NCBI GenBank assembly: GCA_021323655.1
Contig: JAJPKO010000010.1
Coordinates: forward strand, 416,711 to 480,710
Source: Acidobacteriaceae bacterium
GTDB lineage: Bacteria > Acidobacteriota > Terriglobia > Terriglobales > Acidobacteriaceae
DNA length: 64,000 nucleotides
Direction of reading: 5' to 3'
Below the pieces are notes generated by a model, which had not been told where the DNA came from, ran no database searches, and saw nothing but the letters and a program-made list of their open reading frames with translations. Position 1 is the first letter of the stretch. Every line of letters starts with the position of its first letter. Positions 51,344 through 60,840 of the stretch are shown here, piece after piece. The position numbers and the translations under genes are program-made.

Positions 51344-53224
51344 CTATTCCACCGTCACCGACTTGGCCAGGTTTCTCGGCTGGTCCACGTCGCAGCCGCG
51401 ACGGACGGCAATGTGATACGCGAGCAGTTGCAGCGGAATCACGTCGAGCACAGGCAGCAGTAGCTCCGGAGCTGGCGGAACATACAGGACGTGGTCGGCG
51501 ACATGCGTAATCTCATCGTCTTCACGCACGGCCACCGCGATGACTTTGCCCGAGCGTGCCGTGACTTCCTGAATATTGGAGAGCGTCTTTTCATAGCGCA
51601 GTCGCGAGTCGCGGTTGTTGCGGTCCTGCGTGGCCAGTACGACCACGGGCAGCTTCTCGTCAATCAGCGCGTTAGGGCCGTGCTTCATCTCGCCCGCGGG
51701 ATAGCCTTCGGCATGAATGTAGGAAATTTCCTTCAGCTTCAGCGCGCCTTCGAGCGCGATCGGGTAATGAATGCCGCGTCCCAGGAAGAGGAAGTCTGAG
51801 GCGCTTGAGTAGGTGCGGGCAAGCTGCTCGCATGGCTCATCCACGGTGCGCAGGACCTCTTCAATCTTGCCCGGAAGCAACGTAAGTTCTTCAAGGAGCG
51901 TGCGGCTTTCATCTGCGGAAATGGTCCCACGCGCCTGCGCCAGATGTACAGCGAAGAGGAAGAGAGCTACCAGTTGCGCGGTGAATGCTTTGGTGGACGC
52001 GACGCCAATCTCCGGGCCGGCGTGCGTGTAGATGACGCCGTGCGCCTCGCGCGTAATCATCGCGCCGACGACGTTGCAGATGGCGATGGTCTTTGAGCCT
52101 TTGGAAATCATCTCGCGCTGCGCGGCGAGCGTGTCGGCGGTCTCGCCGGACTGCGTGATCAGCAGGCCAAGCGCGTTCGGGTCGGCAATCGGGTCGCGGT
52201 AGCGATATTCGCTGGCGTAGTCCACCTCGACGGGAACTCGGGCCAGCCGCTCGATCATGAACTTGCCTGCTGTGGCGGCGTGCCAGCTTGTTCCACAGGC
52301 GGCAATGTTGACGCGCGTGTCGCGACGGAACTCCTCGTCACTGATTTTCATCTCAGAAAGAAATATTTTTCCTGTGTCGAGCGAGATGCGGCCCAGCGTC
52401 GTGTCGCGGATGGCGCGCGGCTGCTCGAAGATCTCCTTGAGCATGAAGTGCTTGTAGCCACCCTTTTCCGCCTGGATCGGGTCCCAGGAAATGCGCTGCA
52501 CCTGCCGTTCGATGGGATTGCCTTCAAAGTCGGTCAGGTGGACGCCTTCGGGCGTGAGCACGGCCATGTCGCCGTCGGCCAGGAAATACAGATTGCGCGT
52601 ATGGTGCAGAATTCCCGGGACGTCGGAGGCGACGAAGTATTCGCCTTCGCCGAGGCCAATGACCGCAGGAGGGCCGAAGCGCGCAGCGACGATCTTGTTT
52701 GGCTCGTCTGCGGAGATGACCACGATGGCAAACGCTCCGGTCAGGCGGCGAACGGAGCGGCGCACGGCCTCTTCCAGCACCATGTTCTTGCCCGTGCGCG
52801 CGGCGGAGGCCTGCTCCTGCTCAATCAGGTGCGCGATGATTTCTGTATCGGTTTCAGTTACGAATTTGTGGCCTTCCGCGGCCAGTTCCTGCTTGAGGGC
52901 GAGGTAGTTTTCGACGATGCCGTTGTGGACGACGACGATGCGCCCGGTGCAGTCGCGGTGCGGATGGGCATTTTCTTCCGTGGGGCGTCCGTGGGTGGCC
53001 CAGCGGGTGTGCCCGATGCCGTAGGTGCCGTAGACGGGACGTTCGTGCAGGACCTCTTCGAGCTTGCGCAGCTTGCCAGGGGCGCGGCGCAGTTCGAGTC
53101 CGTTGCCGTTGCCGCCGACGGCGATTCCGGCAGAGTCATAGCCACGATATTCCAGGCGGCGCAGACCTTCAATAATGACTGGTACGACTTCCTTAGGGCC
53201 AATGTATCCGACAATTCCGCACAT
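51344..53224 (-). CDS. glmS: Glutamine--fructose-6-phosphate aminotransferase
   Basis: Makes glucosamine-6-phosphate for cell-wall and lipid A precursors. The 626 residues begin MCGIVGYIG, so Cys2 becomes the N-terminal nucleophile of the glutaminase domain. [14 protein letters not shown] follows. The two SIS domains carry [22 protein letters not shown] and [26 protein letters not shown]. The ending [13 protein letters not shown] is canonical. The ATG at 53224 is chosen over a 7-residue extension. I did not identify a glmS ribozyme upstream. Confidence 0.97.
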   Translation of the reverse strand: MCGIVGYIGPKEVVPVIIEGLRRLEYRGYDSAGIAVGGNGNGLELRRAPGKLRKLEEVLHERPVYGTYGIGHTRWATHGRPTEENAHPHRDCTGRIVVVHNGIVENYLALKQELAAEGHKFVTETDTEIIAHLIEQEQASAARTGKNMVLEEAVRRSVRRLTGAFAIVVISADEPNKIVAARFGPPAVIGLGEGEYFVASDVPGILHHTRNLYFLADGDMAVLTPEGVHLTDFEGNPIERQVQRISWDPIQAEKGGYKHFMLKEIFEQPRAIRDTTLGRISLDTGKIFLSEMKISDEEFRRDTRVNIAACGTSWHAATAGKFMIERLARVPVEVDYASEYRYRDPIADPNALGLLITQSGETADTLAAQREMISKGSKTIAICNVVGAMITREAHGVIYTHAGPEIGVASTKAFTAQLVALFLFAVHLAQARGTISADESRTLLEELTLLPGKIEEVLRTVDEPCEQLARTYSSASDFLFLGRGIHYPIALEGALKLKEISYIHAEGYPAGEMKHGPNALIDEKLPVVVLATQDRNNRDSRLRYEKTLSNIQEVTARSGKVIAVAVREDDEITHVADHVLYVPPAPELLLPVLDVIPLQLLAYHIAVRRGCDVDQPRNLAKSVTVE

Positions 53225-53368
53225 AACGGAATTGTACGGTAGCAATTGGCGGGCCAGAAGGATATGGCTGCGTGTACCCTCCCCCTGCTTTTTGTAAATT
53301 CTTTAAAACAGGGCAGCTCTGCCCCGGGGTTCCTCAGCATGGAAAGGCTTATCTCCGAATCGAGCTAG

Positions 53369-53401
53369 CTTTTCAATTTGACAACTTTTCGTTTTGAAAA
53401 G
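53369..53401 (+). promoter_or_regulatory. Probable higBA promoter with operator-like inverted repeat
   Basis: CTTTTCAA at 53369-53376 and TTGAAAAG at 53394-53401 are a perfect 8-bp inverted repeat. Between them TTGACA (53378-53383) is a consensus -35 element. A -10 at the correct 17-base spacing would be GAGAAT (53401-53406), immediately before the first ATG. HigA-type antitoxins usually repress their own operon at such sites; binding here is inferred. Confidence 0.5.
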
Positions 53402-53412
53402 AGAATATGATA

Positions 53413-53742
53413 ATGCACGTAGTGACGCTGAAGCACCTGCACGAAGCATCTGTCAGATACAAGGATGCCGCTAAAGAAATAGCCGCCTGGTACAAGATCG
53501 TCACGCAGGTCCGCTGGACAAGTTTCGTTGAGGTACGACAGATCTTCCCAGATGCTGACAATGTGGATGGGTATGTCATTTTTAACATTCGCCGCAACCG
53601 CTACCGACTGATCACAGTCATCCATTACGCCAAAGAGCGGAAGGGCAAGATGACTCAGGGCCACGTCTACATCAGGTCATTCCTGACGCACAAGGAGTAC
53701 AACGACAAAGCCAATTGGGACAAGGAGTACGGAACCAGATGA
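53413..53742 (+). CDS. higB: HigB-family toxin (RelE-like mRNA interferase)
   Basis: A toxin of about 109 residues of the HigB (RelE/ParE superfamily) type, which in relatives cleaves translated mRNA. Visible features: an N-terminal helix KDAAKEIAAWYKIVTQVRW, RQIFPDADNVDGYVIFNIRRNRYRLITVIHY in the core beta-sheet, and VYIRSFLTHKEYN near the C-terminus. These match the HigB proteins encoded before their antitoxin. The start is 53413 or 53407 (ATGATAATG). The stop overlaps the antitoxin start by 4 bases. Confidence 0.85.
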   Translation: MHVVTLKHLHEASVRYKDAAKEIAAWYKIVTQVRWTSFVEVRQIFPDADNVDGYVIFNIRRNRYRLITVIHYAKERKGKMTQGHVYIRSFLTHKEYNDKANWDKEYGTR

Positions 53743-54134
53743 GCACAATTCTTGCAAATCCGGCAGAGATGATTCATCACGGCGCGCCTCACATCATCCA
53801 CTCTGATGAAGAACTTCAGGAGTACACCAAAGCACTCTTTGAACTCACCGCCAAGGAAGAAACCACGCCCGACGAGGATGAGGCCATCGAGCTTCTCACG
53901 CTTCTGATTGAACGGTATGAGACGGAACGTTATCCGGTGCCAACAGGGGATCCGGTCACGGTGCTCAGGCTTCTTATGGAGAGCCACGGATTGCTGCAGA
54001 AGGACCTTATTCCTGAGTTCGGCGCGGAGAGCACCGTATCACTCGTGCTCTCTGGCAAACGGGATATGAATAAGGACCATATCGAACGGCTCAGTCGCCG
54101 GTTCCGGGTATCTCCAGCGGTCTTCTTTAATTGA
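53739..54134 (+). CDS. higA: HigA-type antitoxin (XRE helix-turn-helix)
   Basis: A 131-residue antitoxin. The N-terminal half (SDEELQEYTKALFELTAKEETTPDEDEAIELLTLLIERYE) is a helical toxin-binding part. The C-terminal half has a helix-turn-helix of XRE type (LRLLMESHGLLQKDLIPEFG, VSLVLSGKRDMNKDHIERLS), ending RVSPAVFF as usual. It neutralises HigB and probably represses the operon. The start is set by the ATGA overlap with higB. Confidence 0.9.
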   Translation: MSTILANPAEMIHHGAPHIIHSDEELQEYTKALFELTAKEETTPDEDEAIELLTLLIERYETERYPVPTGDPVTVLRLLMESHGLLQKDLIPEFGAESTVSLVLSGKRDMNKDHIERLSRRFRVSPAVFFN

Positions 54135-54212
54135 AAGAAAATGCTTGAATTCGTTTTTGCCAGACTGCGATCCCTGATGCAAGGCGGAATGAAAAATCCG
54201 GCTTGATAAGGC

Positions 54213-54459
54213 CGTGCGCTGATTGTGCAGATTGCGGAAGATGAATTTCTGGTGGCCGGATTTGGCGCGCGGGTGCAGTTCCAGCTGGCCGACCTGAATA
54301 CTCGCGAGCACCATGCAGTTTCTGCGCGTGGAAGAAGGCCGCTATGAAAACGGGCAGTGGAAGATGTCACGTTTGTGGAACGGCGACCAGACGGACTTTG
54401 GGCTGAACTTCCGGCGCGAGGGTGGAGCGGTGGTGCGCGCGGTGCTGGGTACGTATTGA
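54213..54459 (+). pseudogene. Frameshifted C-terminal remnant of a GH35-like/DUF5597 beta-galactosidase-type enzyme
   Basis: One frame gives LIVQIAEDEFLVAGFGARVQ and then, after a shift near 54300-54312, a second frame gives MQFLRVEEGRYENGQWKMSR and LWNGDQTDFGLNFRREGG, ending LGTY at TGA 54457-54459. Together these match the last 80 residues of beta-galactosidase-like enzymes with the DUF5597 C-terminal domain (EDEF-VAG, then LNGDQT). The catalytic part is gone and the frames are broken, so it is not functional. Confidence 0.65.
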
Positions 54460-54478
54460 GTTTGGGCTACACTGGGAC

Positions 54479-54847
54479 GTGCGGCGGCTGCTTGCCATCT
54501 CGATGATGCTGGCTTTCTGGCTGCCTTTGCTTACGCCGGTGTGGATGCCGGGTGCGGCGGAGGCGGGTCTGCCGTTGTGCTGCCGCAGAAGCGGGAAGCA
54601 CCATTGTGCGATGCTGGAGATGGGGCAGCGGCAGGGGCACGGTATTAGTGTGGTAGCGGAGAGATGCCCATATTCTCCGGCAGTCGCTCCGGTGCTCCAT
54701 CTTGCCTCGTATGCGCCGCCTTCGGATGCGGCGGTCTTTGCGGAACTTGTCAGTCACCCCGCAGTGCATGCGCAGACGGATGCGCGCTATCGCGTTGCAT
54801 TTGATCGAGCGCGGCAGAAGCGCGGGCCTCCTGCTGTTGATCTTTAG
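54479..54847 (+). CDS. Secreted Cys/His-rich small protein before a TonB receptor
   Basis: A 122-residue protein with probable GTG start at 54479 and a signal peptide (VRRLLAISMMLAFWLPLLTP, then GAAEA). The mature part begins LPLCCRRSGKHHCAM, a Cys-Cys ... His-His-Cys-x-Met cluster that could bind copper or another metal. The rest is low in motifs. It is followed at 153 bases by a TonB-dependent receptor on the same strand, suggesting a joint role in metal uptake or sensing, which is inference. An upstream frame start at 54422 would have no signal peptide. Confidence 0.6.
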   Translation: MRRLLAISMMLAFWLPLLTPVWMPGAAEAGLPLCCRRSGKHHCAMLEMGQRQGHGISVVAERCPYSPAVAPVLHLASYAPPSDAAVFAELVSHPAVHAQTDARYRVAFDRARQKRGPPAVDL

Positions 54848-55000
54848 TGTGCTGTGACTGGTCTGGTTCCCGCCTTTCGCTCTGCGAAAAAGCAGGCCCT
54901 TTGCTTCGCTCGGGGACGACATCCGGTTGGGGCACTGAAACAGCACACTCGCTCCTCTTTCCACATTCCTTTTTCAGCCATCAGAGGAGGCATCTGCCGC

Positions 55001-57271
55001 ATGCGCAGATTTTTATTGCTGTTCTTGTTTATGTGTCTGGCATGGAGCCAGCACGCGCGGGCCACGGTTTTTGGACAGGTGGAAGGTATTGTGCATGATC
55101 CGCAGCACCGGCCCGTTGCCGGGGCACAGATCACGCTAAAATCTGCGACATCTGATTTTTTGCTGACTGCGGAATCGAACCAGGACGGGTATTTTCGTTT
55201 TGCGGCGGTCCCGGTGGGACAATACACGGTAAGCGTGGAGCAGAAGGGGTTCAGCCCTCTCAAAGAGGGCATTACGGTGGTGTCGAACGCGTCGCCGGTG
55301 CTGCACTTTGCGTTGAATGTTGCAGGCGCTCGCGAGACGGCCGTGGTGAGCGAGACGGAGCAGGGCGCCAATGTGGACACGGCGACGACCACGACGCTGG
55401 TAACGCGCGAGGACATTACGCGTGCTCCGGGTGCGAGCCGGACGAACGGGTTCCAGATGATTACCAACTACGTTCCTGGCGCGTATGAGACGCACGACAT
55501 GCTGCACATTCGCGGCGGCCACCAGGTGAGCTGGCTGGTGGATGGGGTACAGATTCCGAATACGAACATTGGCAGCAATGTTGGCGCGCAGATGGACCCC
55601 AAGGACGTGGATTATCTGGAGGTGCAGCGCGGTGGGTATTCGGCAGACGTGGGCGACCGCATCTATGGCGTGTTTAATGTGGTGCCGCGCACGGGCTTTG
55701 AGGGGAGCAACCAGGGCGAGCTGGTGTTGAGTGCGGGGAATTTCTACCAGACGAATGATCAGGTGAACGTTGGCAGCCATACGGAAAGGTTTGCGTACTA
55801 CGTGGGCCTGAATGGGAACCGCAGCAATCTGGGCCTGCAGCCGCCGATTGGCAAGGTCTACCACGATGCGGTGAATGGATATGGCGGCTTCGGGTCGTTT
55901 ATCTATAACCGTACACCGCAGGACCAGTTTCGGGTGGTGACGCAGTTGCGAACAGACTATTTCCAGGTACCGTATGATCCGGACCCGAACAGCTGGGAAA
56001 ATCAGCAGTACGATTCAAGCGGGCTGCGTGATGGACAGCATGAGACGGACGGGCTGGTGGCTTTCACCTGGGCGCATACATTTAATGCTCAATCACTGTT
56101 ACAAATATCGCCGTTCTACCACTACAACAGCGCGAACTACGAGCCGAAGCCGTATGACTTCCCGGTGGCGGCGACGGGCCGGCGCGCTTCAAACTATGCA
56201 GGGCTGCAGGGCTCCATCGGGACAGAGATTGCGCGGAACACGATCCAGGCGGGGATGTATAGCTTCGGGCAGCACGATGCAAATACGTTCGGGAGCATCT
56301 TCAATGACGGGAGTTACGAAAACTTTTCTGTGAGCAACTCGGCCTCGGGTGGGTTGGTGGAAGGCTATGTCTCAGACAATTACAAAGTGACGCCGTGGCT
56401 GACGCTGATTGGCGGCGTGCGCCAGTCGTGGTTTCGCGGCGATTTTACAGAGAAGACGACGAGTCCGCGAGTGGGGGCGGCGTTGCAGGTGCCGAAGCTG
56501 GGCTGGGTCTTTCGCGGATTTTATGGGCACTACTATCAGCCTCCTCCGCTGCTGACGGCCTCGGGGCCGGTGCTGGGGTATGCGAATGCGACGAACACCA
56601 CGTTCCAGCCGCTGCGCGGGGAGCGCGATGAGGAGCACCAGTTTGGGGTGCAGATTCCGTGGCGGGGATGGATGCTGGATGCGGACACCTTCCGCACGCG
56701 GGCGAAGAACTTTCTGGACCACAGCACGCTGGGCGAGTCGAGCTTGTACTATCCGGTGACGATTGATGGGGCGCTGGTCCGGGGGTGGGAACTGACGCTG
56801 CGCTCGCCGCGGACCTGGCGGTATGGGCAGGCACACCTTGCGTATTCGAACCAGATTGCAGAGCAGCGCGGGGCGATTACGGGCGGGCTGGTGTGCTATC
56901 CGCCGGGCTCGGATGCATGCGCGGCAGACTGGACGTATTCGCCGGTGGACCACGACCAGCGCAATACGCTGAATGTAGGGTTCAATGCTTCGCTTCCCGG
57001 GCGCGTGTTTGCTTCGACCAATGTGAACTATGGGTCGGGATTTGTGAATGGCAGCCCGAATGCGCAGTATCCGGGGGCGTATCTGCCAGAGCATACGACG
57101 TTTGATCTGTCGGCGGGAAAGACGTTTGCGCAGAAGGTGACAGTGTCAGTGACTTCGCTGAATGTGGCCAACCGGAGGCTGCTGCTGGACAACAGCCTTA
57201 CGTTCGGCGGCTTCCACTATAACCGTCCGCGGGAGATTTTTGGGGAGGTGCGGTACAGGTTTAAGTATTGA
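55001..57271 (+). CDS. TonB-dependent receptor with N-terminal carboxypeptidase-like domain
   Basis: A 756-residue outer-membrane receptor. Signal peptide MRRFLLLFLFMCLAWSQHARA; a CarboxypepD_reg beta-sandwich at about 25-100 (VFGQVEGIVHDPQHRPVAGAQ); a plug at about 120-230 (TLVTREDITRAPGASRTN, HIRGGHQVSWLVDGVQIP, YLEVQRGGYSADVGD). The rest is a beta-barrel that ends YRFKY, the terminal aromatic of outer-membrane proteins. The ATG at 55001 has GAGGAGG upstream. Import substrate unknown; the preceding Cys/His-rich protein hints at a metal. TonB and ExbB for it are encoded at 62-64 kb. Confidence 0.92.
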   Translation: MRRFLLLFLFMCLAWSQHARATVFGQVEGIVHDPQHRPVAGAQITLKSATSDFLLTAESNQDGYFRFAAVPVGQYTVSVEQKGFSPLKEGITVVSNASPVLHFALNVAGARETAVVSETEQGANVDTATTTTLVTREDITRAPGASRTNGFQMITNYVPGAYETHDMLHIRGGHQVSWLVDGVQIPNTNIGSNVGAQMDPKDVDYLEVQRGGYSADVGDRIYGVFNVVPRTGFEGSNQGELVLSAGNFYQTNDQVNVGSHTERFAYYVGLNGNRSNLGLQPPIGKVYHDAVNGYGGFGSFIYNRTPQDQFRVVTQLRTDYFQVPYDPDPNSWENQQYDSSGLRDGQHETDGLVAFTWAHTFNAQSLLQISPFYHYNSANYEPKPYDFPVAATGRRASNYAGLQGSIGTEIARNTIQAGMYSFGQHDANTFGSIFNDGSYENFSVSNSASGGLVEGYVSDNYKVTPWLTLIGGVRQSWFRGDFTEKTTSPRVGAALQVPKLGWVFRGFYGHYYQPPPLLTASGPVLGYANATNTTFQPLRGERDEEHQFGVQIPWRGWMLDADTFRTRAKNFLDHSTLGESSLYYPVTIDGALVRGWELTLRSPRTWRYGQAHLAYSNQIAEQRGAITGGLVCYPPGSDACAADWTYSPVDHDQRNTLNVGFNASLPGRVFASTNVNYGSGFVNGSPNAQYPGAYLPEHTTFDLSAGKTFAQKVTVSVTSLNVANRRLLLDNSLTFGGFHYNRPREIFGEVRYRFKY

Positions 57272-57343
57272 GCGACAAGGGTGCTTTCAGGCCAACTGGC
57301 CATACAAAAGGTCAGTGGCTGAAGGCCAGAATTTGATGATGCA

Positions 57344-58114
57344 CTATTGGATAAGAGCGGCTTCTCGTGCAAAATACTCCTCCGCATTCTGCTGAAAGTC
57401 GGGAAATGAAGTAAATTGCTTATCAGCAGCATTGGTGATTAAAGCCTGGTCTTTTTTGCTTAGACCGTTCTCAAAATCTTCATGGACGATTACGCTCCGG
57501 AACGGAATCTTAGCTATCTGAAATTCGCGACATGCAAGGGCTGCGAAACGGGACTTGCTGCTATCCTTCACTCCATAGAGGAATATGGGGCGTGGCTTTA
57601 AAGAGAAGCACCAGTCTACCTGAAGCTCTTTCCGTTCAGGATTAGGCAAGAAGTCTCTTTCTGGTTGATAGAGATTCAATGTGCTGGTGATGAAGTCATC
57701 AAGCATTTCATAAAAAAGACTCTGGACCACCTCGCGTTTGAACAATTGCATATTGCTGACTTTTGCAATGGTCTGTGCGAATTGAAGAAATGCCGGGTAT
57801 ATGTGTTCAGGAGAGGTTTCCATAGATAACCGCCCCTTGTCTTCTGCTACGCCATTCTCTGTCAAAATGCGTTCGAAAATCCTGCGTTTTGTTGGAGTAT
57901 CTATGTCATATACATAGGACAAGCGCATGAGAGTAAGTCCATGATCTGAAATCCTAATACGGGAATCAGAGGCCTTCGGAAGATCGAGAAAGATGTCCAG
58001 CATGTCGCCGTCCTCATGGAAAAGAGGAGCAAGTACCTGAATTATGCCGGGGCGCTTTTCGCGGAAAGAAATGTGACCGTTAAATTCAGATTTAAGCATG
58101 TCCAGAGCATTCAT
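57344..58114 (-). CDS. DUF1828/DUF1829-type protein
   Basis: A 256-residue protein. The N-terminal half (RPGIIQVLAPLFHEDGDMLDIFLDLP, RISDHGLTLMRLSYVYDID) is the DUF1828 pattern. The C-terminal half (VDWCFSLKPRPIFLYGVKDSSKSRFAAL, QALITNAADKQFTSFPDF) is the DUF1829 pattern, a nuclease-fold-like alpha-beta region. These domains often occur in two-gene accessory modules and phage-related islands, and have been grouped with toxin-antitoxin or defence genes. It begins 5 bases after the gene at 58120 stops, so the two form an operon. AT-rich relative to neighbours. Confidence 0.75.
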   Translation of the reverse strand: MNALDMLKSEFNGHISFREKRPGIIQVLAPLFHEDGDMLDIFLDLPKASDSRIRISDHGLTLMRLSYVYDIDTPTKRRIFERILTENGVAEDKGRLSMETSPEHIYPAFLQFAQTIAKVSNMQLFKREVVQSLFYEMLDDFITSTLNLYQPERDFLPNPERKELQVDWCFSLKPRPIFLYGVKDSSKSRFAALACREFQIAKIPFRSVIVHEDFENGLSKKDQALITNAADKQFTSFPDFQQNAEEYFAREAALIQ

Positions 58115-58119
58115 ACTGC

Positions 58120-58659
58120 TTATCCTTCCCAGAGTGGGATCTGCGGTTGCAATTTTGGTGGAAAGTATTTGGTTGCCTCTGCTGCATTCAGGTTAATGGC
58201 TCTAACAAAGAACTGCACAGCTTCTTCAAACGAAGCATAGGCAGTAGTTTTTGTTGCATTTCTCTCCGGTCTGCCCCCTGCGGCTAAAATACTTGCATCA
58301 GCTTTATGGATGTGGAAATCATAGTGTGGATGCGCAGGATCAAAAATTCCGTTATAGGAACCGTGTTTTCCGTTACAACGAAGCAGTGTGATATCTCCTT
58401 TGACATCCCCTGGATGGTAAACAAGACCAATTGAAAAATTTTCAGGAAAATCCTCGCTTCGCCTCATAAACATGAGGAATTCTCCCTGAATACCATCTGA
58501 GATCAGTCTTGCGTCGTTGCGCGCATGTGCCCCTTCAATTTTCATGTCCTTTCGGGGGGATTCTGAAAATTTTTTCGGGCAGGAAATCAGTTCGTCAATC
58601 TCGGCTTGTGTGTATGCCGCCACAGAAAGGGATAATACCTGATTGGCTTGCATCCTCAT
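58120..58659 (-). CDS. Hypothetical partner of the DUF1828 gene (DUF6978-like)
   Basis: A 179-residue protein. It starts MRMQANQVLSLSVAAYTQAEIDELISCPKK and has an NGKHGSYNGIFDPAHPHYDFHIHKAD segment with a His cluster (H-x-H-x-D-x-H-x-H). The helix SFEEAVQFFVRAINL is near the C-terminus. The first segment and the His-rich loop remind me of DUF6978 proteins, which neighbour DUF1828 genes, but I hold this loosely. The two genes are five bases apart and of foreign-looking composition. Function unknown. Confidence 0.6.
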   Translation of the reverse strand: MRMQANQVLSLSVAAYTQAEIDELISCPKKFSESPRKDMKIEGAHARNDARLISDGIQGEFLMFMRRSEDFPENFSIGLVYHPGDVKGDITLLRCNGKHGSYNGIFDPAHPHYDFHIHKADASILAAGGRPERNATKTTAYASFEEAVQFFVRAINLNAAEATKYFPPKLQPQIPLWEG

Positions 58660-58894
58660 CCATGATTTTCAACCTCAGCCAATCCTTCTTGACATAAGCT
58701 GCTCTGTGCTGAAAAGCTAGGGGGCAGGGTCTCCCTGCATGTCTGGCGTGTGTTTTTTGCAGGCGGGAGACGGGTTTGTGTTCCTGGAGGAAGCGGCTTG
58801 CAGTGCAGCGCTGCTTAATTTTCCTCTTCCCTGGCACAAAATGATTTGCTTATTTGGTTGAGGCGGAAAGCCTTGCCATGAAAAGGATTGTACG

Positions 58895-59203
58895 TTGACA
58901 CCGACTCTTTTGCTGGCCGCCGCGATTCCTCCGGGCGTGGTCTCGTTTCTACCCTTTATCGCCATTATTGCTGTGTTCTACCTGTTGCTGATCCGGCCGC
59001 AGCAGACGCGGCAGAAGCAGTGGCGGAACATGCTCGAACACCTGAAGCCGGGTGACCGTGTGACCACTTCAGGCGGTATCCGCGGCACGATCCTGTCTAT
59101 AAAGGATGACGCCATCCAGCTTCGGGTGCCCCCGGACAACATTAAGATGGAAGTCGTAAAGAGCGCGATTGCTTCTGTCACCACGGACGACCCGGCGAAG
59201 TAG
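58895..59203 (+). CDS. yajC: Preprotein translocase subunit YajC
   Basis: A 102-residue membrane protein, part of the SecDF-YajC complex that aids Sec export. One helix (GVVSFLPFIAIIAVFYLLLI) is followed by the family motif RPQQTRQKQWRNMLEHLKPGDRVTTSGGIRG. The start is a TTG at 58895 behind AAAAGGA. It is followed 6 bases later by secD, then secF, the standard operon. Confidence 0.95.
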   Translation: MTPTLLLAAAIPPGVVSFLPFIAIIAVFYLLLIRPQQTRQKQWRNMLEHLKPGDRVTTSGGIRGTILSIKDDAIQLRVPPDNIKMEVVKSAIASVTTDDPAK

Positions 59204-59209
59204 ACATCC

Positions 59210-60829
59210 ATGCGTAAGAACCTGACACAAAAAACGATTCTGATTATTGCGATTCTGCTGGTCTTTCTGTTTGGGATTTTCGGAATTCCGAAGGGCCTGA
59301 GCGGAACGGCGCTGAAGGAGGCCCTCCTGAACCGCATTCACCTGGGCCTGGACCTGAAGGGCGGCACGCACCTGATTTTGCAGGTGATGGTGGACGAGGC
59401 TGTGGGCTCGCAGACGGACAACGATGCGGCGCGCCTGCAGACCGATTTGCAGCAGAACGGCATCACGGTCGGCTCTGTGACGAAGCCCGATGCGGCGCAT
59501 CCGGAGACGCTCCTTATCTCCGGGGTCCCGGCAGACCGTGTTGGCGATGCCCGTTCGGTGCTGAACCAGCGGTATGGCAGCCAGTATGACATTTCGTCGG
59601 GCGAAAACAACACGTTTACGCTCACGATGAAGCCGACAGTGGTCGCCGATCTGAAGAAGCGGGCGCTCGAACAGGCGATTGAAGTCATCCGCACGCGCGT
59701 GGATTCGCTGGGCGTGAGCGAGCCGGTGATTCAGGAATACAACCTGGGCGCGTACCAGATTCTGGTGGAGCTGCCGGGTGTGGACGATCCGGCGCGCGTG
59801 AGAGATGTGATCCAGTCTACGGCGCGCCTGGAGCTGCATCTGGTGGAAGGCGGTCCATGGCCGGACGAGCAGGCGGCGCTGCAGGCGCTGGGCGGCTCGG
59901 TGCCGTATGACTCCGTGCTGATGCATGCCATTCCGGGTGCGGCAGGGCCAGACAGCAATGAGTCCGTATACGAGATCAAGCGCGTGCCGGAGGTTGCGGG
60001 TACCGATATTCGCGATGCCCAGCCTGGGCGGAACCCGAATACAAATGAGCCGCAGGTGGTGTTTTATCTGACGGCCGCGGCAGGAAACCATTTTGCCGAT
60101 TTCACCACGGCGAACAAGGGCAAACCGCTTTGCATCGTGCTGGACAACAAGATTCGTGAAGTAGCGAACATTCACGACACGATTCGCGATGAGGGCACGA
60201 TTTCCGGTGGTGGCATTACCGAGCAGTATGCCAAAGACCTGGCCATGCTGCTGCGGACGGGCGCGCTGCCGGCTTCGATCCACTACCTGAATGAGAGCGT
60301 GGTGGGGCCATCGCTGGGTGCGGATTCGATCCGTCAGGGTGTGCTGGCGTCCGTGGTAGGCATGCTCGCGGTCATGATCTTTTTGCTGATCTACTACCGC
60401 GGGGCGGGCATTAATGCGGACCTGGCGCTGTTTCTGAATCTGGTGATCCTGCTCGGCTTTATGGGATTCACGCATTCGGTGCTTACGCTGCCGGGCATTG
60501 CCGGCGTGATTCTGACGATTGGTATGGGCGTGGACTCGAATGTGCTGATCTTTGAGCGTATCCGCGAAGAACTGCGGGCCGGCAAGTCGGCTTCGGCGTC
60601 GGTGGACCAGGGATTCGCGCATGCCTGGACGACGATTGTGGACACGCACGTGACGACGATTGTATCGGCGGCGATTCTGTTCATTTTCGGAACGGGCCCG
60701 GTGCGCGGATTTGCGGTGACGCTGACGTTCGGTCTGCTGGCGAACCTGTTTACGGCAGTGTTTGTGTCGCGCGTGATTTTTGATGCGCACCTGAACAAGA
60801 AGCGTCCGGGTGAACCGATTTCGATTTAG
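59210..60829 (+). CDS. secD: Protein translocase subunit SecD
   Basis: A 539-residue half of the proton-driven SecDF export motor. N-terminal helix (ILIIAILLVFLFGIFGIP), then HLGLDLKGGTHLILQV and the periplasmic P1 domain. Five C-terminal helices follow (GVLASVVGMLAVMIFLLIYY, ITIGMGVDSNVLIFERIREE with the conserved DSNVLIFERI). It has typical length. A foldable region with a T run separates it from secF. Confidence 0.96.
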   Translation: MRKNLTQKTILIIAILLVFLFGIFGIPKGLSGTALKEALLNRIHLGLDLKGGTHLILQVMVDEAVGSQTDNDAARLQTDLQQNGITVGSVTKPDAAHPETLLISGVPADRVGDARSVLNQRYGSQYDISSGENNTFTLTMKPTVVADLKKRALEQAIEVIRTRVDSLGVSEPVIQEYNLGAYQILVELPGVDDPARVRDVIQSTARLELHLVEGGPWPDEQAALQALGGSVPYDSVLMHAIPGAAGPDSNESVYEIKRVPEVAGTDIRDAQPGRNPNTNEPQVVFYLTAAAGNHFADFTTANKGKPLCIVLDNKIREVANIHDTIRDEGTISGGGITEQYAKDLAMLLRTGALPASIHYLNESVVGPSLGADSIRQGVLASVVGMLAVMIFLLIYYRGAGINADLALFLNLVILLGFMGFTHSVLTLPGIAGVILTIGMGVDSNVLIFERIREELRAGKSASASVDQGFAHAWTTIVDTHVTTIVSAAILFIFGTGPVRGFAVTLTFGLLANLFTAVFVSRVIFDAHLNKKRPGEPISI

Positions 60830-60840
60830 GTAGTGATAAG

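Noticed and set aside
53225..53406. glmS ribozyme upstream of glmS
   Set aside because: The minus-strand leader lacks the ribozyme core that I would recognise.
59069..60790. 573-codon minus-strand frame under secD
   Set aside because: Antisense of secD with extreme His/Arg/Gln content. secD is unambiguous on the plus strand.
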